DNA of 64,000 nt, from contig OZ245783.1 in assembly GCA_965227875.1 (NCBI GenBank), positions 2,852,001 through 2,916,000 of the forward strand, given 5' to 3'. The stretch is from G965227875 sp965227875. Its GTDB lineage: Bacteria; Pseudomonadota; Alphaproteobacteria; Rhizobiales; JAJFHC01. Position numbers and translations under genes: made by a program. The notes below the pieces were generated by a model. It was not told the origin of the DNA and searched no databases. It saw only the letters and a list, made by a program, of their open reading frames with translations. Below are positions 1 to 12,700 of this stretch, piece after piece; the stretch's first letter is position 1, and every line of letters begins with the position of its first letter.

Positions 1-737
1 ACCGCGTTCGAGCCCGTCGCCACCCGCAGCAGTTCCGTCGAGAGTGCCGGCACGATGCGCCCCTGCGCCTGCAGCATGAGCGGCACGCGGCGCACCACGC
101 CGTCATGTTCCGGACTGATCGAGAACAGCCCCCGGCCGGTGGCGGTCGACTCCAGTTCCGGCACGTTCAGCAGCAGGCCCGGATAGGAGATCAGGTAGGG
201 GCGGGGGTCCTTGCCCAGCGTGCCCACCGAAGTCTGGTGCTTGTCGGAGCCCACGTTGAGTTCGTTGTGCCCGGACTGGCCGGCGACGACCCTGGCCCTG
301 CGGAACGCGAGCCCGAGAAGCACGTCGTTGCTGGGCGCGTTCTTGAGCTTGCGCCGGGTTTCCTCGTCGATGGACTGCAGGCTGTCGGCGATCAGGCCCG
401 GCGACATGCGGTCGGGTTCGGGAAACAGCACGTCGAAGGCGATGGCCACCGCGCCCGACGCCGTGATCCGCTGGACGAGCTCCGCGATCTTGGTGCGCGG
501 CCAGGGCCACTGGCCGATCATCTGCAGGCTGGCGTCGTCGATATCGGCGATGACGACGGGAAACTGGTTGGTCTCGCGCGGCTTCAGCTGCTGGTAGAAG
601 TCGAAGATCTTGAGCCGGAAGGTCTGCAGCGGAGGCGGGTCCCACGCCCGGAACACCACCAGCACCATGAGCAGCAGGAGACCGAGCAGCCGCGCCGCGC
701 CGAAGCGCCTGGCGAGCCTGACTGCAAGGTCCTTCAT
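1..737 (-). CDS. CHASE2 domain protein, N-terminal part (probable adenylate/guanylate cyclase), cut by window edge
   Basis: The frame starts with ATG at 737, behind a strong ribosome site (AGGGAGG about 7 bases upstream), and runs off the left end after about 245 residues. Residues 14-27 form a hydrophobic signal-anchor. Next comes an extracytoplasmic sensor region with the CHASE2 hallmark IADIDDASLQMIGQWPWPR and, further on, PRPYLISYPGLLLNVPELE. It closely resembles the N-terminus of the complete CHASE2 cyclase at 53011-55227. CHASE2 domains sense unknown periplasmic signals and are usually joined through transmembrane helices to a class III cyclase or a kinase. The output domain lies outside the window, so 'cyclase' is inferred from the paralogue. 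Only 42 bases separate it from the giant RTX gene upstream on the same strand, so the two are probably co-transcribed. Confidence 0.85.
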   Translation of the reverse strand, partial: MKDLAVRLARRFGAARLLGLLLLMVLVVFRAWDPPPLQTFRLKIFDFYQQLKPRETNQFPVVIADIDDASLQMIGQWPWPRTKIAELVQRITASGAVAIAFDVLFPEPDRMSPGLIADSLQSIDEETRRKLKNAPSNDVLLGLAFRRARVVAGQSGHNELNVGSDKHQTSVGTLGKDPRPYLISYPGLLLNVPELESTATGRGLFSISPEHDGVVRRVPLMLQAQGRIVPALSTELLRVATGSNA

Positions 738-779
738 CCGCTTGCCTCCCTGTCCGGCCGCACGGCGGATCCGGTTCCC

Positions 780-3700
780 CTAGAACGTGATCGTATCCGT
801 CGTGTCGGCGTCGTCGTGAATGAAGGTCAGCGTGCCGGACGAGATGCCCGAGAGCGTCGCGAAATGCACGGGCGCGTTGCCGCCTGCGCCATCCGCGTCC
901 ACGCGGAACTCCGTATCGCTGCCGTTCACCGTGGCCGTGATGAAACTGGCCTGCGAGGGCGTCGAGTAGCCGCTGCCGTCGAGATAGTCGGACAGGTCGA
1001 GAACGTCGTTTGCGAGATCGAAGTCGGTGATCGTGTCGATGCCCGTTTCCCCGTCGAAGAAGAGGAACGTGTCGGTGTCGGTGTCCGTGCCGCCGGACAG
1101 GGTATCCGAGCCCGAACCGCCCGCCAGGAAGTCCTCGCCCTCGAGCCCCTGCAGGAAATTGTCCTCGCCGTCGCCGATGAGCAGGTCGCCGAACTCGGTG
1201 CCGCGCACGTTCTCGACATTGAAGATCCGGTCGATATTGTCGTATCCGTCGACGCCGAAATTGTTGCCGAGATCGACGCGCACGCCCTGGTCGGCGGTGA
1301 AGCCGGGATTGTCCGAAGAGAGGTCGAATTCGCGGCTGTAGTCGATCGTGTCCGTGCCGCCGGCGCCGTCGATGAAGTCGCTGCCGGCGAGCGGACGGAA
1401 CCGGTTGGCGTGGTCGTCGCCCACGATCCAGTCGTCCATGAAGCTGCCGCGCACGTTCTGGATGTTGACGAAGAAGTCGGTGTCGCCGAACGTGTCGGTC
1501 GCCTCCAGGGCATGCAGGTCGATGGTCACGCCCTGCGTCCCGCCGGTGAACGAGTAGTCGAGTTCGTTGGTGCCGCCGCCGCCATTGATGATGTCGTCGC
1601 CGGCCATTGCTCGGAACTGGTTGTCGTTGGCGTCGCCGAAGAACTCGTCGTCGAACATCGAGCCGCGCACGGATTCGATGTTGGACAGGCTGTCGATCCC
1701 GCCGAAACCGTTGGACGCGACGCCGGATTCCAGGTCGACATCGACACCGGTCGGGGCGTTGCGATAGTCGATCCGGTCCCAGCCCGAGCCGCCGTCCACC
1801 GTGTTGTTGCCGCCGAAGGCCCGGAAGCTCTCGAAATCGTCATTGGCGGCGTTGCCGCCGGTCAGGATGTCGTTGCCGCTGGTGCCGAACACGACCTCGA
1901 TGTTCGACAGCGTGTCGGTATCGCCGAACGTGTCGGTCGCGACGCCGGTGGCGAGGTTGACGTTGACCGGGCCGCCGCCGGTTTCCGAGGAGTAGTCGAC
2001 GACGTCGAAATTGCCGCGGATGCCGAGGACGGGGTCGTTGTCGTCGCCGCCGTCGAGAACGTCGTTGCCCGCGCCGCCGACGAGCCAGTCATTGCCGTCA
2101 TTGCCTTCCAGCGTATTGGCGTTGCCGTCGCCCACGAGCGTGTCGTTGAAGATTGTGCCCTTGATGTTCTCGATGTTGGACAGCGTGTCCGTGTCGCCGA
2201 ACCCGTCAATGCCGGTATTGGCGGCGATGCCGAGGACCGTCGAACCGCTCAGGTTGACGCTGACGCCATTGATGCCGAACGTGCTGAAGCCGGATCCGGC
2301 GGAAATCGGCAGGTCGCCGCTATAGTCGACCGTGTCGCCATTGGCGCCATTGCCGCCGCCGTCGATCGTGTCGTTGCCCGCCACCCCGCGGAACCGGTTG
2401 TCATTGCCGTCGCCGGTCAGGTTGTCGTCCCCGAAAGTACCCCGAATGCGTTCCACGCCCGTGATGGTGTCGGTGAAACTCTCGTCGATAGCGTTGCCGT
2501 CCGCATTCGTGTCCGTGAATGTGGCGGATGTTGTTCCAAGGTTGACGGTGATCCCGTCGAAATGCAGGCCGGAGAACGCGTAGTCGACCTCGTCGGTGGT
2601 GGCTGTGCCGCCGGTAATCGTGTCATCGCCCTTCATTCCGCGGAACTGGGTAGGCGTCGAGTCGTTGCCAATCAGGTGATCGTCCTGGTGTGAACCGCGA
2701 ATCGACTCGAAATTCGACAGCGTGTCCGTGCCGCCAAAGCCGTCGATGGCTGTTCCTGCCGCAACCAGACCGTGACCGCCAATGACACTGTTGACGCCGG
2801 ACGATGACAGATTGACCGTGACGCTGTTTGAAGCACCCTGGTAGCTGATCCGGTCGAAACCGGACCCACCGTCGACCACGTCGTTCCCGCCGCGCGGCCG
2901 GAACTGCTCGAAGTCGTCATTGTCAGTGTTGCCGCCAGTCAGGGTGTCGGCGTTGTCGGACCCGCGCACGACCTCGATGCCGCTGATGATGTCGTTCGAC
3001 GTGTGTCCGTCGTCGCTGACGATACCGGTCGCGAGATTCACGTTCACCCCGTTGGGTGAGTTCCGGTAGTCGACGAAGTCGAATGTGGTGCGCACCTGGA
3101 CGCCGCCGGTTAGGACGAAGATCTCCGCGTCGAAGTCGTCGCCGCCGACAAGCGTGTCGACGCCGCCATTGCCGCGGAAATAGTCGCTGCCGTCCCCGCC
3201 GATAAATTCGTCGTCGCCCGAACCCCCGTAGAAGTCATCGGCGAAAACAGTGCCGATCACCTTGTCGATGTTCATCAGGCTGTCTGTGTCGCCGAAACCG
3301 TCCACGGCGGAATTTGCGGCGATGTTGCCGCTGAAGTTGAAGCCGCCATTCAGCAGGCCGCCGGTGAAGTTCACCGCGATGCCGCTGTCGCCGAAGAGGC
3401 CCAGTTCGGCCGCCGCGGAAATGCTGAGGTCGCCGCTGTAGTCGACCGTGTCGTAACCGCCATTGCCGTCGATCGTGTCCGTGCCGGCGATCGGGCGGAA
3501 CCTGTTGTCACCGGTCGTGCCGGTCAGGATATCGTCGAAGAACGTGCCGCGGACGTTCTCGATGCTCGTCAGCGTGTCGTTGGTGTCCGCACCGGTATTG
3601 TTGATGTCCTGCGCGGTTCCGGCCTGGAGGTCGACGGTGACGCCGCCATTGAAACCCGGGAAGGCGTAGTCCACCTCGTCGTCGGCCGTGCCGCCTTCGA

Positions 3701-6700
3701 TCGTGTCCATGCCGCGACGGGGACGGAACTGCGTGCTCGTCGTCGCATTGCCGTAGAGTTCGTCATTGTGGTGCGAACCGACGATGGACTCGATGCTGAT
3801 GAGCGTGTCCGTGCCGCCTTCGCCGTCGTCCGCCGTTCCCGCCGCCACGCTCGACTGCGTGACGTTCGACAGGTTGACGATGACGCCGGCAGAGGAGTCC
3901 TGGTAGCGCACCCGGTCGAACCCGGAGCCGCCGTCCACCGTGTCGGAGCCGCCCAGCGGCCGGAAGTCCTCGAAATCGTCATTGTTCGGGTTGCCGCCGA
4001 CGAGCACATCGTTGCCGGACGTGCCCTTGACCACTTCCACGCCGGTGATGAGATCCTGGCCGCCATCGCCGTCGTCGCTGACCAGGCTTCTTTCGAAGTT
4101 GACGTTGACGCCGCCCGCGGCACCGGAATAGTCGACGAAGTCGAAGGTCGAGCGCACGTTGACGTCGGCGTCGATGTCGTCGCCGCCCTCGATGATGTCG
4201 TTGCCCGATCCTGCGACGAAGAAGTCGTAGCCGTCGCCGCCGCGCATGATGTCGTCGCCGTCGTCGCCCCGGATCGTGTCCTCGCCGAGCCCGCCGTCGA
4301 CCGTGTCGTCGCCGTCCTGCCCGGACAGGAAGTCGTCTCCGTCGCCGCCGAAGATCTCGTCGTCGCCGTTTCCGCCGCGCAGGTCGTTGTCGTTGTCGTC
4401 GCCGACGATGAGGTCGTCGAAGAAGCCGCCGCGCACGTTCTCGATGCCGATCAGCGTATCCGTGCCGCCGAAGCCGTCGTCGTTGACGATGTTGTTCGAC
4501 AGGTCGACGTCAATGCCCCAGAGCGAGTCGCCATGGTCGATCCTGTCCGTCCCCGAGCCGCCGTCGATCGTGTCGTCGCCGCCCGATCCACGGAAGATGT
4601 CGTCGGTGGTGAAGCCGGTCAGGATATCGCTGAAGAGCGAGCCGCGCAGGTAGTTCGCGCCGAAGAAACTGTCCGTTCCGATGGCGTTGGTGCCGGCGAT
4701 GACATCTGTCGCGGTGCCATCGCCGGAGGCGTTGGTGATCGTTGCGTTCACGCCGCCGCGCGCCGCCTGCCAGCTGATCCGCGCCGTACCGGTCGTGTTC
4801 TGGAAAGTGACCGTATCGTCGCCTTCCGACAGCCTCACCTCGACGAAACTGCCGAAGCTGTTGGTGTAGGCGGCCATGTCGATCGTGAGATTGTCGCCGA
4901 AGCGGCTGTCGCGGATGACGTGGGCGGCGGTGATCGTGTCCGTGCCGCCGAAGCCGTCCGCCACCGAGAGGTTCGAACCCGACGTGGTCACGGTGATGGC
5001 GCCGGGCGAGGAGATGTAGTCCACCTGGACCCAGTCGAAATCACCGCCCGAATCGGTGCTGGTGAACGTGTCGTTGCCGGCGTCGCCGCGGAACAGCACG
5101 TAGCCGCCGGTCGTCGAGAACGTGTCGTTGCCGCCGCCGCCGATCAGGACGTCGTTGTCGGCGAGGAAGTCCTGCACGTTGCCGCCGGCCACGAGGATGT
5201 TGTCGCTGCCGTCGCCGACGATCCGGTCGGTGAACTGGGTACCCACGATGTTCTGGATGTTGGAGAGCGTGTCAGTGTCGCCGAACGCGTCGACCGCAGT
5301 GCCGTCAGCAAGGTTTACGTCGACGCCACGGTCGCCCTTGCCGTTCTGGTGCGAGGACATCTCGAGTTCGCGGGAATAGTCGACCGTGTTGTTGCCGCCG
5401 CCGCCGTCGATATTGTCGTCGCCCGCGCCGGCCACGAAGGTCTCGTTGACGGTGTCGCCGACGAAAGTGTCGCCGAACTGGCTGCCGATGACGCCCGAGA
5501 TGCCCGAAAGCGTGTCCGTGCCGCCCGCGCCGTCCGATGCGATTCCGGTCGACAGGTTGACGTTGACGCCTGTCGTGGCGCCGGCGTTGTGATAGCTCGC
5601 AGTCGTGTCGATGCCGTTGCCGGTGATCGTGTCGCTGCCGCCGCGGCCGGTCACGCGGAACTCGCCGCCGGACGTCGCCCCGGCCTGGACGGTGATGTTG
5701 TCGGCCTGCTCGGACCCCTCGATGCCTTCGATGTTGGCCAGGGTGTCCTGGCCGCTGTCACCGTCGTCGGAGACCTCGGTGGCGTTGTTCATGTTGACGG
5801 TGATTCCGCCGGCGGCCTGCCGGTAGCTCGCGACGTCGAAGCCCGTGCCGCCATCGATCGTATCGTTGCCTCCGCGGCCCTCGAAACTCTCGAAATCGTC
5901 ATTGTCCGTGTTGCCGCCGGTCAGGACGTCTGCCTGGGCGGACCCGATCACGTGTTCGATATTCGCGATCGTTTCGCTGTTCCCGAACGTATCCGTCGCG
6001 GTTCCGGCCGCCAGGTTGACAGTGACCGCGCCGCCGCCGGATTCATCGGCATGGCTGTAGTCGACCGTGTCGCTGTATTGCCGCACGCCGAACTGCCGGT
6101 CGTCGCCGCCGTCGATCGAGTCGATGCCGTCGCCGCCGACGATGGTGTCGCTGCCCTGGCCGCCGAAGATGTTGTCGGCGCCCGCACCGCCGCGAATGTG
6201 ATCGTCGCCGCCGACCAGGATGATGCCGTTCTCGTCGGCAATGTCCGAGGCGTCGCCGAACGCGGAATTGATGCCGAACCCGTCGGTCAGCTGGTTGATG
6301 GCGTCGCCGAAATCGCCGTTCAGCGTGTCGCTGCCGGCACCGCCGAAAATGGTGTCGTTGCCGTGGTTGCCGTCAAGGCGGTCATTGTCGCTCGAGCCCG
6401 TCAGCGTGTCGTCGAAATAGGTGCCGTCCACCCTGTCGATGTTGGACACCGTGTCCGTGGTGCCGAACCCGTCGTCGATCACCTGGCCGACACCCAGCGA
6501 CAGGTCGACCGTGATGCCGGACGGTGAATCGTTGAAGTTGATGCGGTCGAACCCGCTCACGCCGTCGATGATGTCGTTGCCGGCCGAGCCACGGAACCGG
6601 TTGTCGCCAGTGTCGCCGGTCAGGATGTCGTCGTACCGCGAGCCGCGCAGGTTGTTGGCGTTGATGAACGTGTCCGTCCCGATGGCGTTCCCGGGGCCGT

Positions 6701-9700
6701 TGTCGGTCGCCGTGCCTGTGGTGAGCGAGGCGTTCACGCCGCCGTCCGCGTTCTGCCAGCTTACGCGCCGCGTGCCCGTCGCGCCGGTGAAGTCCACCGT
6801 GTCGTCGCCCGCCGATAGCCGCACTTCGATGAAATTGCCGAAGCTTGTAGTGAAGCTGCCGTCCCAGAATATCTGGTCGTCATTGGCGCTGTCGCGGATC
6901 ACGTGGACGCGCGAGACCGTGTCGGTGCCGCCGAGCCCGTCGTTGACCTCGAGGGGGTCGAGCCCCGAGACGATGCCGCTGGTGAAGTTGGCGATGATGC
7001 CGCTGGTGGACGTGTTGTAGGTGACCTGTGTCCAGTCGGCCCAGCCGCCGTCGTCGACACTGCGGATGTCGTCATCACCCGCGTCGCCGCGCAGCAGCGA
7101 GGCGCCGCCCTGGGCGATCAGCACGTCGTTGCCCGCGCCGCCGAACAGCTGGTCTCCGGTGATGAAGGTCGAGGGCCAGTTCTGCGGAGCGCCGCCACTC
7201 AGCAGGACGTCGTCGCCGTCATTGCCATGCAGCGTGTCGTTGCCGCTGCCGCCGAACAGCCAGTCGTCGTCCGCGCCGCCGAACAGGATGTCGTCGCCAG
7301 CGCCGCCGCGGAGATAGTCGTCGCCGGCCCCGCCGTCGAGGATGTCGTTGCCGCCGAAGCCGCCGTCCTTGACGTTGGGATTGTCGAAGTCGCCGATCAG
7401 CGTGTCGTTGCCGCCATTGCCCGCGAGCGTGTCGTTGCCGGCAAAGCCGGTGAAGACGTTGTCCTCCGAACCGCCTGCGAAAACGTCGTCGAAGGCCGAC
7501 CCCAGCAGGTTGTCGAAATTGACGAGGCTCTCGACGTTCCCGAAGCCGTCGTTGGACACCTGGTTGGAGCCGAGCGTCAGGTCGACGACCGCGCCGTTCG
7601 TGGCGTCGCGATAGTCGGCGGTGTTGACGCCGCCGCCGCCATCGAGCGTGTCGATCCCGTCGGAGCCGCGCAGAACGTTGTCGTTGCTGTCGCCCGTCAG
7701 CGTGTCCGCCAGGGCGCTGCCGAAGAGTTCGTTGACGTTGATGAGTGTCGCCAGCACACCGACCGTCGCCGCCCCGCCCGCCAGGCTTGCGGTCACGCCG
7801 GAGGCGGCGTTCTGGAAGCTCACCCGGCGTGACAGGGAGGTGGAGCCGGTGAAGTCGACCGTGTCGTTGCCGCCCGTGCCAAGGTTGATCTGCAAAAGGC
7901 CGTCGAGGCTGTTGTCGAACGTCCCGTCGGCGAGAAACGTATCGGAGTTCTGGCCATCCGTGATGGCGTGGATGCCGACCAGCCGGTCCGTGCCGCCGAG
8001 CCCGTCATCGGCCTGTTCCGACAGCACGCCGGACTGGGTGGAAGACGTCAGGTTGACCAGGACCGCGCCCGTCGAACTGCTGTAGTCCGCCGTCGTGAAG
8101 TCGAAGAACAGGCCGTCGTCGAGGCTCGCCAGAAGGTCGTCGCCGGCCCCGCCGATGAACGTGGTCTTGCCGCCATTGGTTCTCAGCGTGTCGTTGTCCG
8201 CGCCGCCGTCCAGCGTGTCGCCGGAGGCCGATGCGCTCTGCTCGGAAGTGACCGCGTTCAGGATGTCGTCGCCGCCCAGCCCGTTGAGCGTGTCGCTGCC
8301 GCCGTTCCCGCGCAACAGGTCGTTGGACGCGGTGCCGCTCGTCGTGACCGCGACCGTGGGGTAATGCGACAGCAGGAAGCTGGCGTAACCGATGGAGAAG
8401 CCGCCATTGCCGTCCTGCACGGCATAGACGAACGTGTCGATACCGGAATACCCGCTCGGCGCCTCGTAGGTGAAGGAACCATCGGATTCCAGAAGGACGC
8501 TGCCGCCGTTCGTGGAATTGAACCGGCCGGTCACGAAGAGACTCAGAGCGTCGCCGTCGGCGTCTAGATCGTTGTCCAGCAAATCGGTATTGTTGGAGGC
8601 AAGACCGACGAAAGTGTCGCCCTCGAGTCCGCTGAAGCTGTCGAGGACCGGTATCGGCGCATCGTTCTGGCCGTTGACGGTGACGGTGAACGTGGCCGAG
8701 GTCGAGTTTCCGGTGTTCTCGAACGCAAGGATTGTGCCCGAATCGTGATCGCCGACGAAGGCGTCGAAGTCTCCGTCGTTGTCGATGTCCACGAGGCCGG
8801 GCAACGAAAGGGACACGGTTCCCACCCCATCGAGCGGGTTGTTCGCGCCCGTCCGCTCCACGAAGGTGGGTGACGCAACGGATCCGGTATTCTCGAAGAA
8901 CCGAACCGTTCCAGCCAGTGATCCTATGAATACGTCTATGTCGCCGTCATTGTCGATGTCTGCGAATGTCAGATTTCCGCTGCTTCCGACATTGACACCG
9001 TCCAGCGGATTGGCGCCACCGGTGCGCTCCGTATAGCTCGCTTCGAATTCCGTTCCCGTATTCTCGAAGAACTGGAACGTGCCGTCGCCGCGGTTGATAA
9101 ACGTGTCCAGATCGCCGTCATTGTCGATGTCGACAAACTCCGGCGAAGATTCGCTCAGGACCGAGACGGAGTCGAACGGATTGTCGGCACCCGTCTTTTC
9201 GACAAAATTCGGCGCCGTGCTCGTTCCTGTGTTGACGAAATACCGCAACGTTCCCACGGAGTTTCCGACAAGAAGGTCGGCGTCACCGTCGGCATCGAGA
9301 TCTCCGAAGGTGGCACGTGAATTGTCACCGATATCCAGACCGTCCAGAGGATTGTCGGTGCCGGTCCGTTGCGTGAACGCCGGAGCGGTTTCCGTACCGG
9401 TGTTTTCCCAGAAGTCGAACGTTCCATCGGTCCGTCCGATGAAGGCGTCGGTCAGGCCGTCACCGTTCACATCAACGAATATCGGGTCGCCGAACGCCGT
9501 CACATTGACGGCATCGAGAGGATTGTTCGCGCCTGTCAGCTGGCTGTATGTGGCCGCATTGAACGAGGTCGATCCGCCGTCGCCGTCCGTGAGCGTCACC
9601 TGGATCGTGCGCGCGCCGGGGGTCGGGTCGCTCGTGTCCGTGTTCTCGTAGGTCAGCGCCCGCGCCAGCGCCTGCACCGCCGCGGGGGTCGCGTTCGCGC

Positions 9701-12700
9701 CGCTGAACGTGACGACGAGGTCCGCAACTCCGGTGCCGCCGGTAAACGTGCCGATCACGTTACCTTCGAAACTCACGTTCGATCCGGAGACGCCGATCTG
9801 GCCCGCACCCGTGCCCTGGTTCTGGATCGAAAGAACATCTTCTGCAGGATCGCGGCCGGCCACGATCGAGACCGTCATCGTGCCGCTGTCGAAATCCGCG
9901 CTGTCCGGGTCGGTGACGGTCGCCGCCGTCCCGGTGTCGAGCAGGACCGTGCCGTCGCCCTCGTCATAGACGAAGGTCGTGTCGCTGAGGTCGGCGAAGG
10001 CGGGAGGATCGTTGTCGGTCGAGAACGAGACCGTCGACGCGATGCCGGGCGCCCCGCTGTTGTCGTTGCCGCCGACATTGCTGCCGGAGTCGACGATTTC
10101 CGTGATCGTGACCACGCGCGTGGCCCCCGATCCGGTCGGGTTGCTGCTGGCGTTCTCGTAGGTGATGCCGTCGACCAGGGTCTGCGTGGCGGCTTCCGAC
10201 AGCGTGCCGCCGGACAGCGTGACGGTCGCGGTCGAGCCGGACACGGAAACCGAGAACGAAAGCGAATTGGTCGCCGTCGTGCCGGAATTCGCGTCGTCGA
10301 GCGTGATCGCCGTGCCGTCGATATTGAGCACTTCGTCCGTCGTGCCGGACACGTTCGTCACGGTGAGCGTGAGCCCTGTGATGGTCTGCCCACTCTCGAT
10401 CGTGGAGGCGGATGAGGACGTGAAGAGGCCCTGCGCCGCGCCGCCTTCGGTGAAGGTCGGGTCGGACGCCGTCGCGGTCAGGGTCGGTTCGTCGTTCGTG
10501 GCCGTCAGCGAAACCGTCGACGAGATGCCCGGTGCGCCGGTGTCGTCGCCGCCATTGGCCGTGCCGCCGTCGTCGACGATCTCGGTGATGGTGATGACGC
10601 GCGTGGCGCCCGAGACCGTCGGGTCGTCGCCGCTGTTCTGCCAGCGGATCGCGTCGATGAAGTCCTGCGCTTGCGTGACCGTGAGGAAGCCGCCCGTCAG
10701 CGTAACCGTGGCGGTCGAGCCGGAGAACGAGACATCCGCGGTAAAGCCGCCGGCGCCGATCGAGTTGCCGTCGTTCAGGAAGACGTTGTTGCCGCCGACG
10801 AAGAAGATGTCGTTGTTGCCGCTCTGGACGTTGGTGATCGTGAAGGTGAAGCCGATGATGTTCTGCCCGGCCTCGAACGTGGAGATCGACGTGCCCGAGA
10901 AGAGCAGCGGGGCGGCGGTCGTCTCGGTCCAGTTCGGATCGGTACCCGTCGCGGTCAGCGTCGGTTCCTCGTTGACCGGCAACACCACGATGGAAAGATC
11001 CTCGGAACCTTCTTCCGACGTGCCGTCTCCTGTAAGGCCCGGGTCCGTGCCCGTGCTGCCCTGGTCGTTGGCCGTCACGGTGAGCGTTTCCGTGCCGAAG
11101 AAGTCGCCCGCGCCGAGATAGGTCAGGCCGTTCGCATCGCCGAGCGTCGCGTTGATTACGGCCTGGGACGCGGTGACGGTCACCGTCCCGGTTCCGTTGT
11201 TGGTCACCTGACCGGCCGTGATGCCGTTGATGACGGTCGTGTCGAGGGTCAGCGTGCCGTTGGTGACGCTGAACGTGACGACGAGATCGTCGGTGCCGGC
11301 GTCCGGGTCGTCGATGCTGATGCCCGTCACGACGTAGGCGGTGTCCTCGACCGCCGCGTCGAGCCCGCCGTCGATCTCGAACACGCTGACGTTGTTCCCG
11401 CCGATATTGGCGGCGAACAGCAGGTCCGTTCCGTCGACATTCGCGACCGCGACGCCGCTGGCCCCGTCGAGTGTTCCGACATCGTTGATGTCGGAGGCGC
11501 TGGACAGCATGCCGTTGCTGGCGATGGAAAGAACACTGATCCCGTCCGCGTCCCGGTCCGGGACGAAGAGATACGGCCGGCCGTTGACGAACGCCGTCGT
11601 CATGCCTTCCGGGCGTCCCAGGTTGAGCGTGCCGTCGTCGGAAAGGTTCTGGACGTTGGTCAGCGTGCCGTTGGCGGCGACGGAGAAGACGCTCACGCCC
11701 TGGTCGAGCGAACTGCCGATGAAGAGATAGGTCGTGCCGTCGATCTCGATGGTGGCACTGCTCGTCGGCGCATTGAGCAGGAGCGTGCCATTGTCGCTCA
11801 CGGTGTCGACGAGGGAAAGGGTGCCCGAGGTCGAGACGGAATAGACGGAGACCGAGTCGCCGGTCACGCTGGTGGCGAACAGGTAGGTCGTCCCGTCGAC
11901 GACGCCGGTCGCCAGGTTGTCGGCGCTGGCGAGCACCGCCGAACCGACGCTCGAAAGCGTGCCGCCTGAGTTCACGCGGAAGGAACTGATGCCGCCTTCG
12001 TCCCGTGCGGCGACGAAGAGATATGTGTCCGTGCCGACGACCGCCGTCGTCAGGCTGTCGGGCCGGTCGAGGAACGCCCCGCTCGGTTCCGAAAGGCTGG
12101 TGACATGTGTCAGCGAACCGTTGGCCGCGACCGAGAAGACGCTGATGCCGTCGTCGACCGATCCGCTCACGAACAGGTATGTGACGCCGTCGACGACCGC
12201 CGTGTCGACGCTGATCGCACCGTTCAGTTCAACCGTGCCGTCGTCGCCTTGGTCGAATACCGGTGTGAGAATGCCACTGCTGTTGACCGAGAAGACCGAG
12301 ACGCCGTCATCGAGCTGACCGGCGACGAACACATAGGTCGTGCCGCCAATGTCGGCGGTCGTCACGTCGAACGCATTGGCGAGGTTCAGCGTCCCGTTGT
12401 CGACCTCGTTGTCGGTGTTTGCGAGCGTCGCCGTCGTGGAAGGCAGCGTGATGGCCGGCGCGTCGTTGACCGCGCCGACGGTGACCGTCGACGAGATCGA
12501 GAGCGCCGCCGTGTCGTCGCCGCCGCTGGACGTGCCGCCGGAATCCGTGATCTGGGTGATGGTGACCACGCGGCTGGCCGTGGACGGATCGTCGCTCGCA
12601 TTCGAATAGGTGATGCCGTCGACCAGCGTCTGCGTCTGTGCCTCCGACAGCGTGCCGCCCGAAAGCGTGACCGTCGCCGTCCCGCCGGTTTCCGTAACCG

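Noticed and set aside
105..6527. Very long plus-strand frames opposite the RTX block (105-2693 and 3768-6527)
   Set aside because: They are mirror frames of the biased Gly/Asp repeats. Their translations are Val/Ala/Arg-rich without family motifs, and the minus-strand frame has clear RTX domains.
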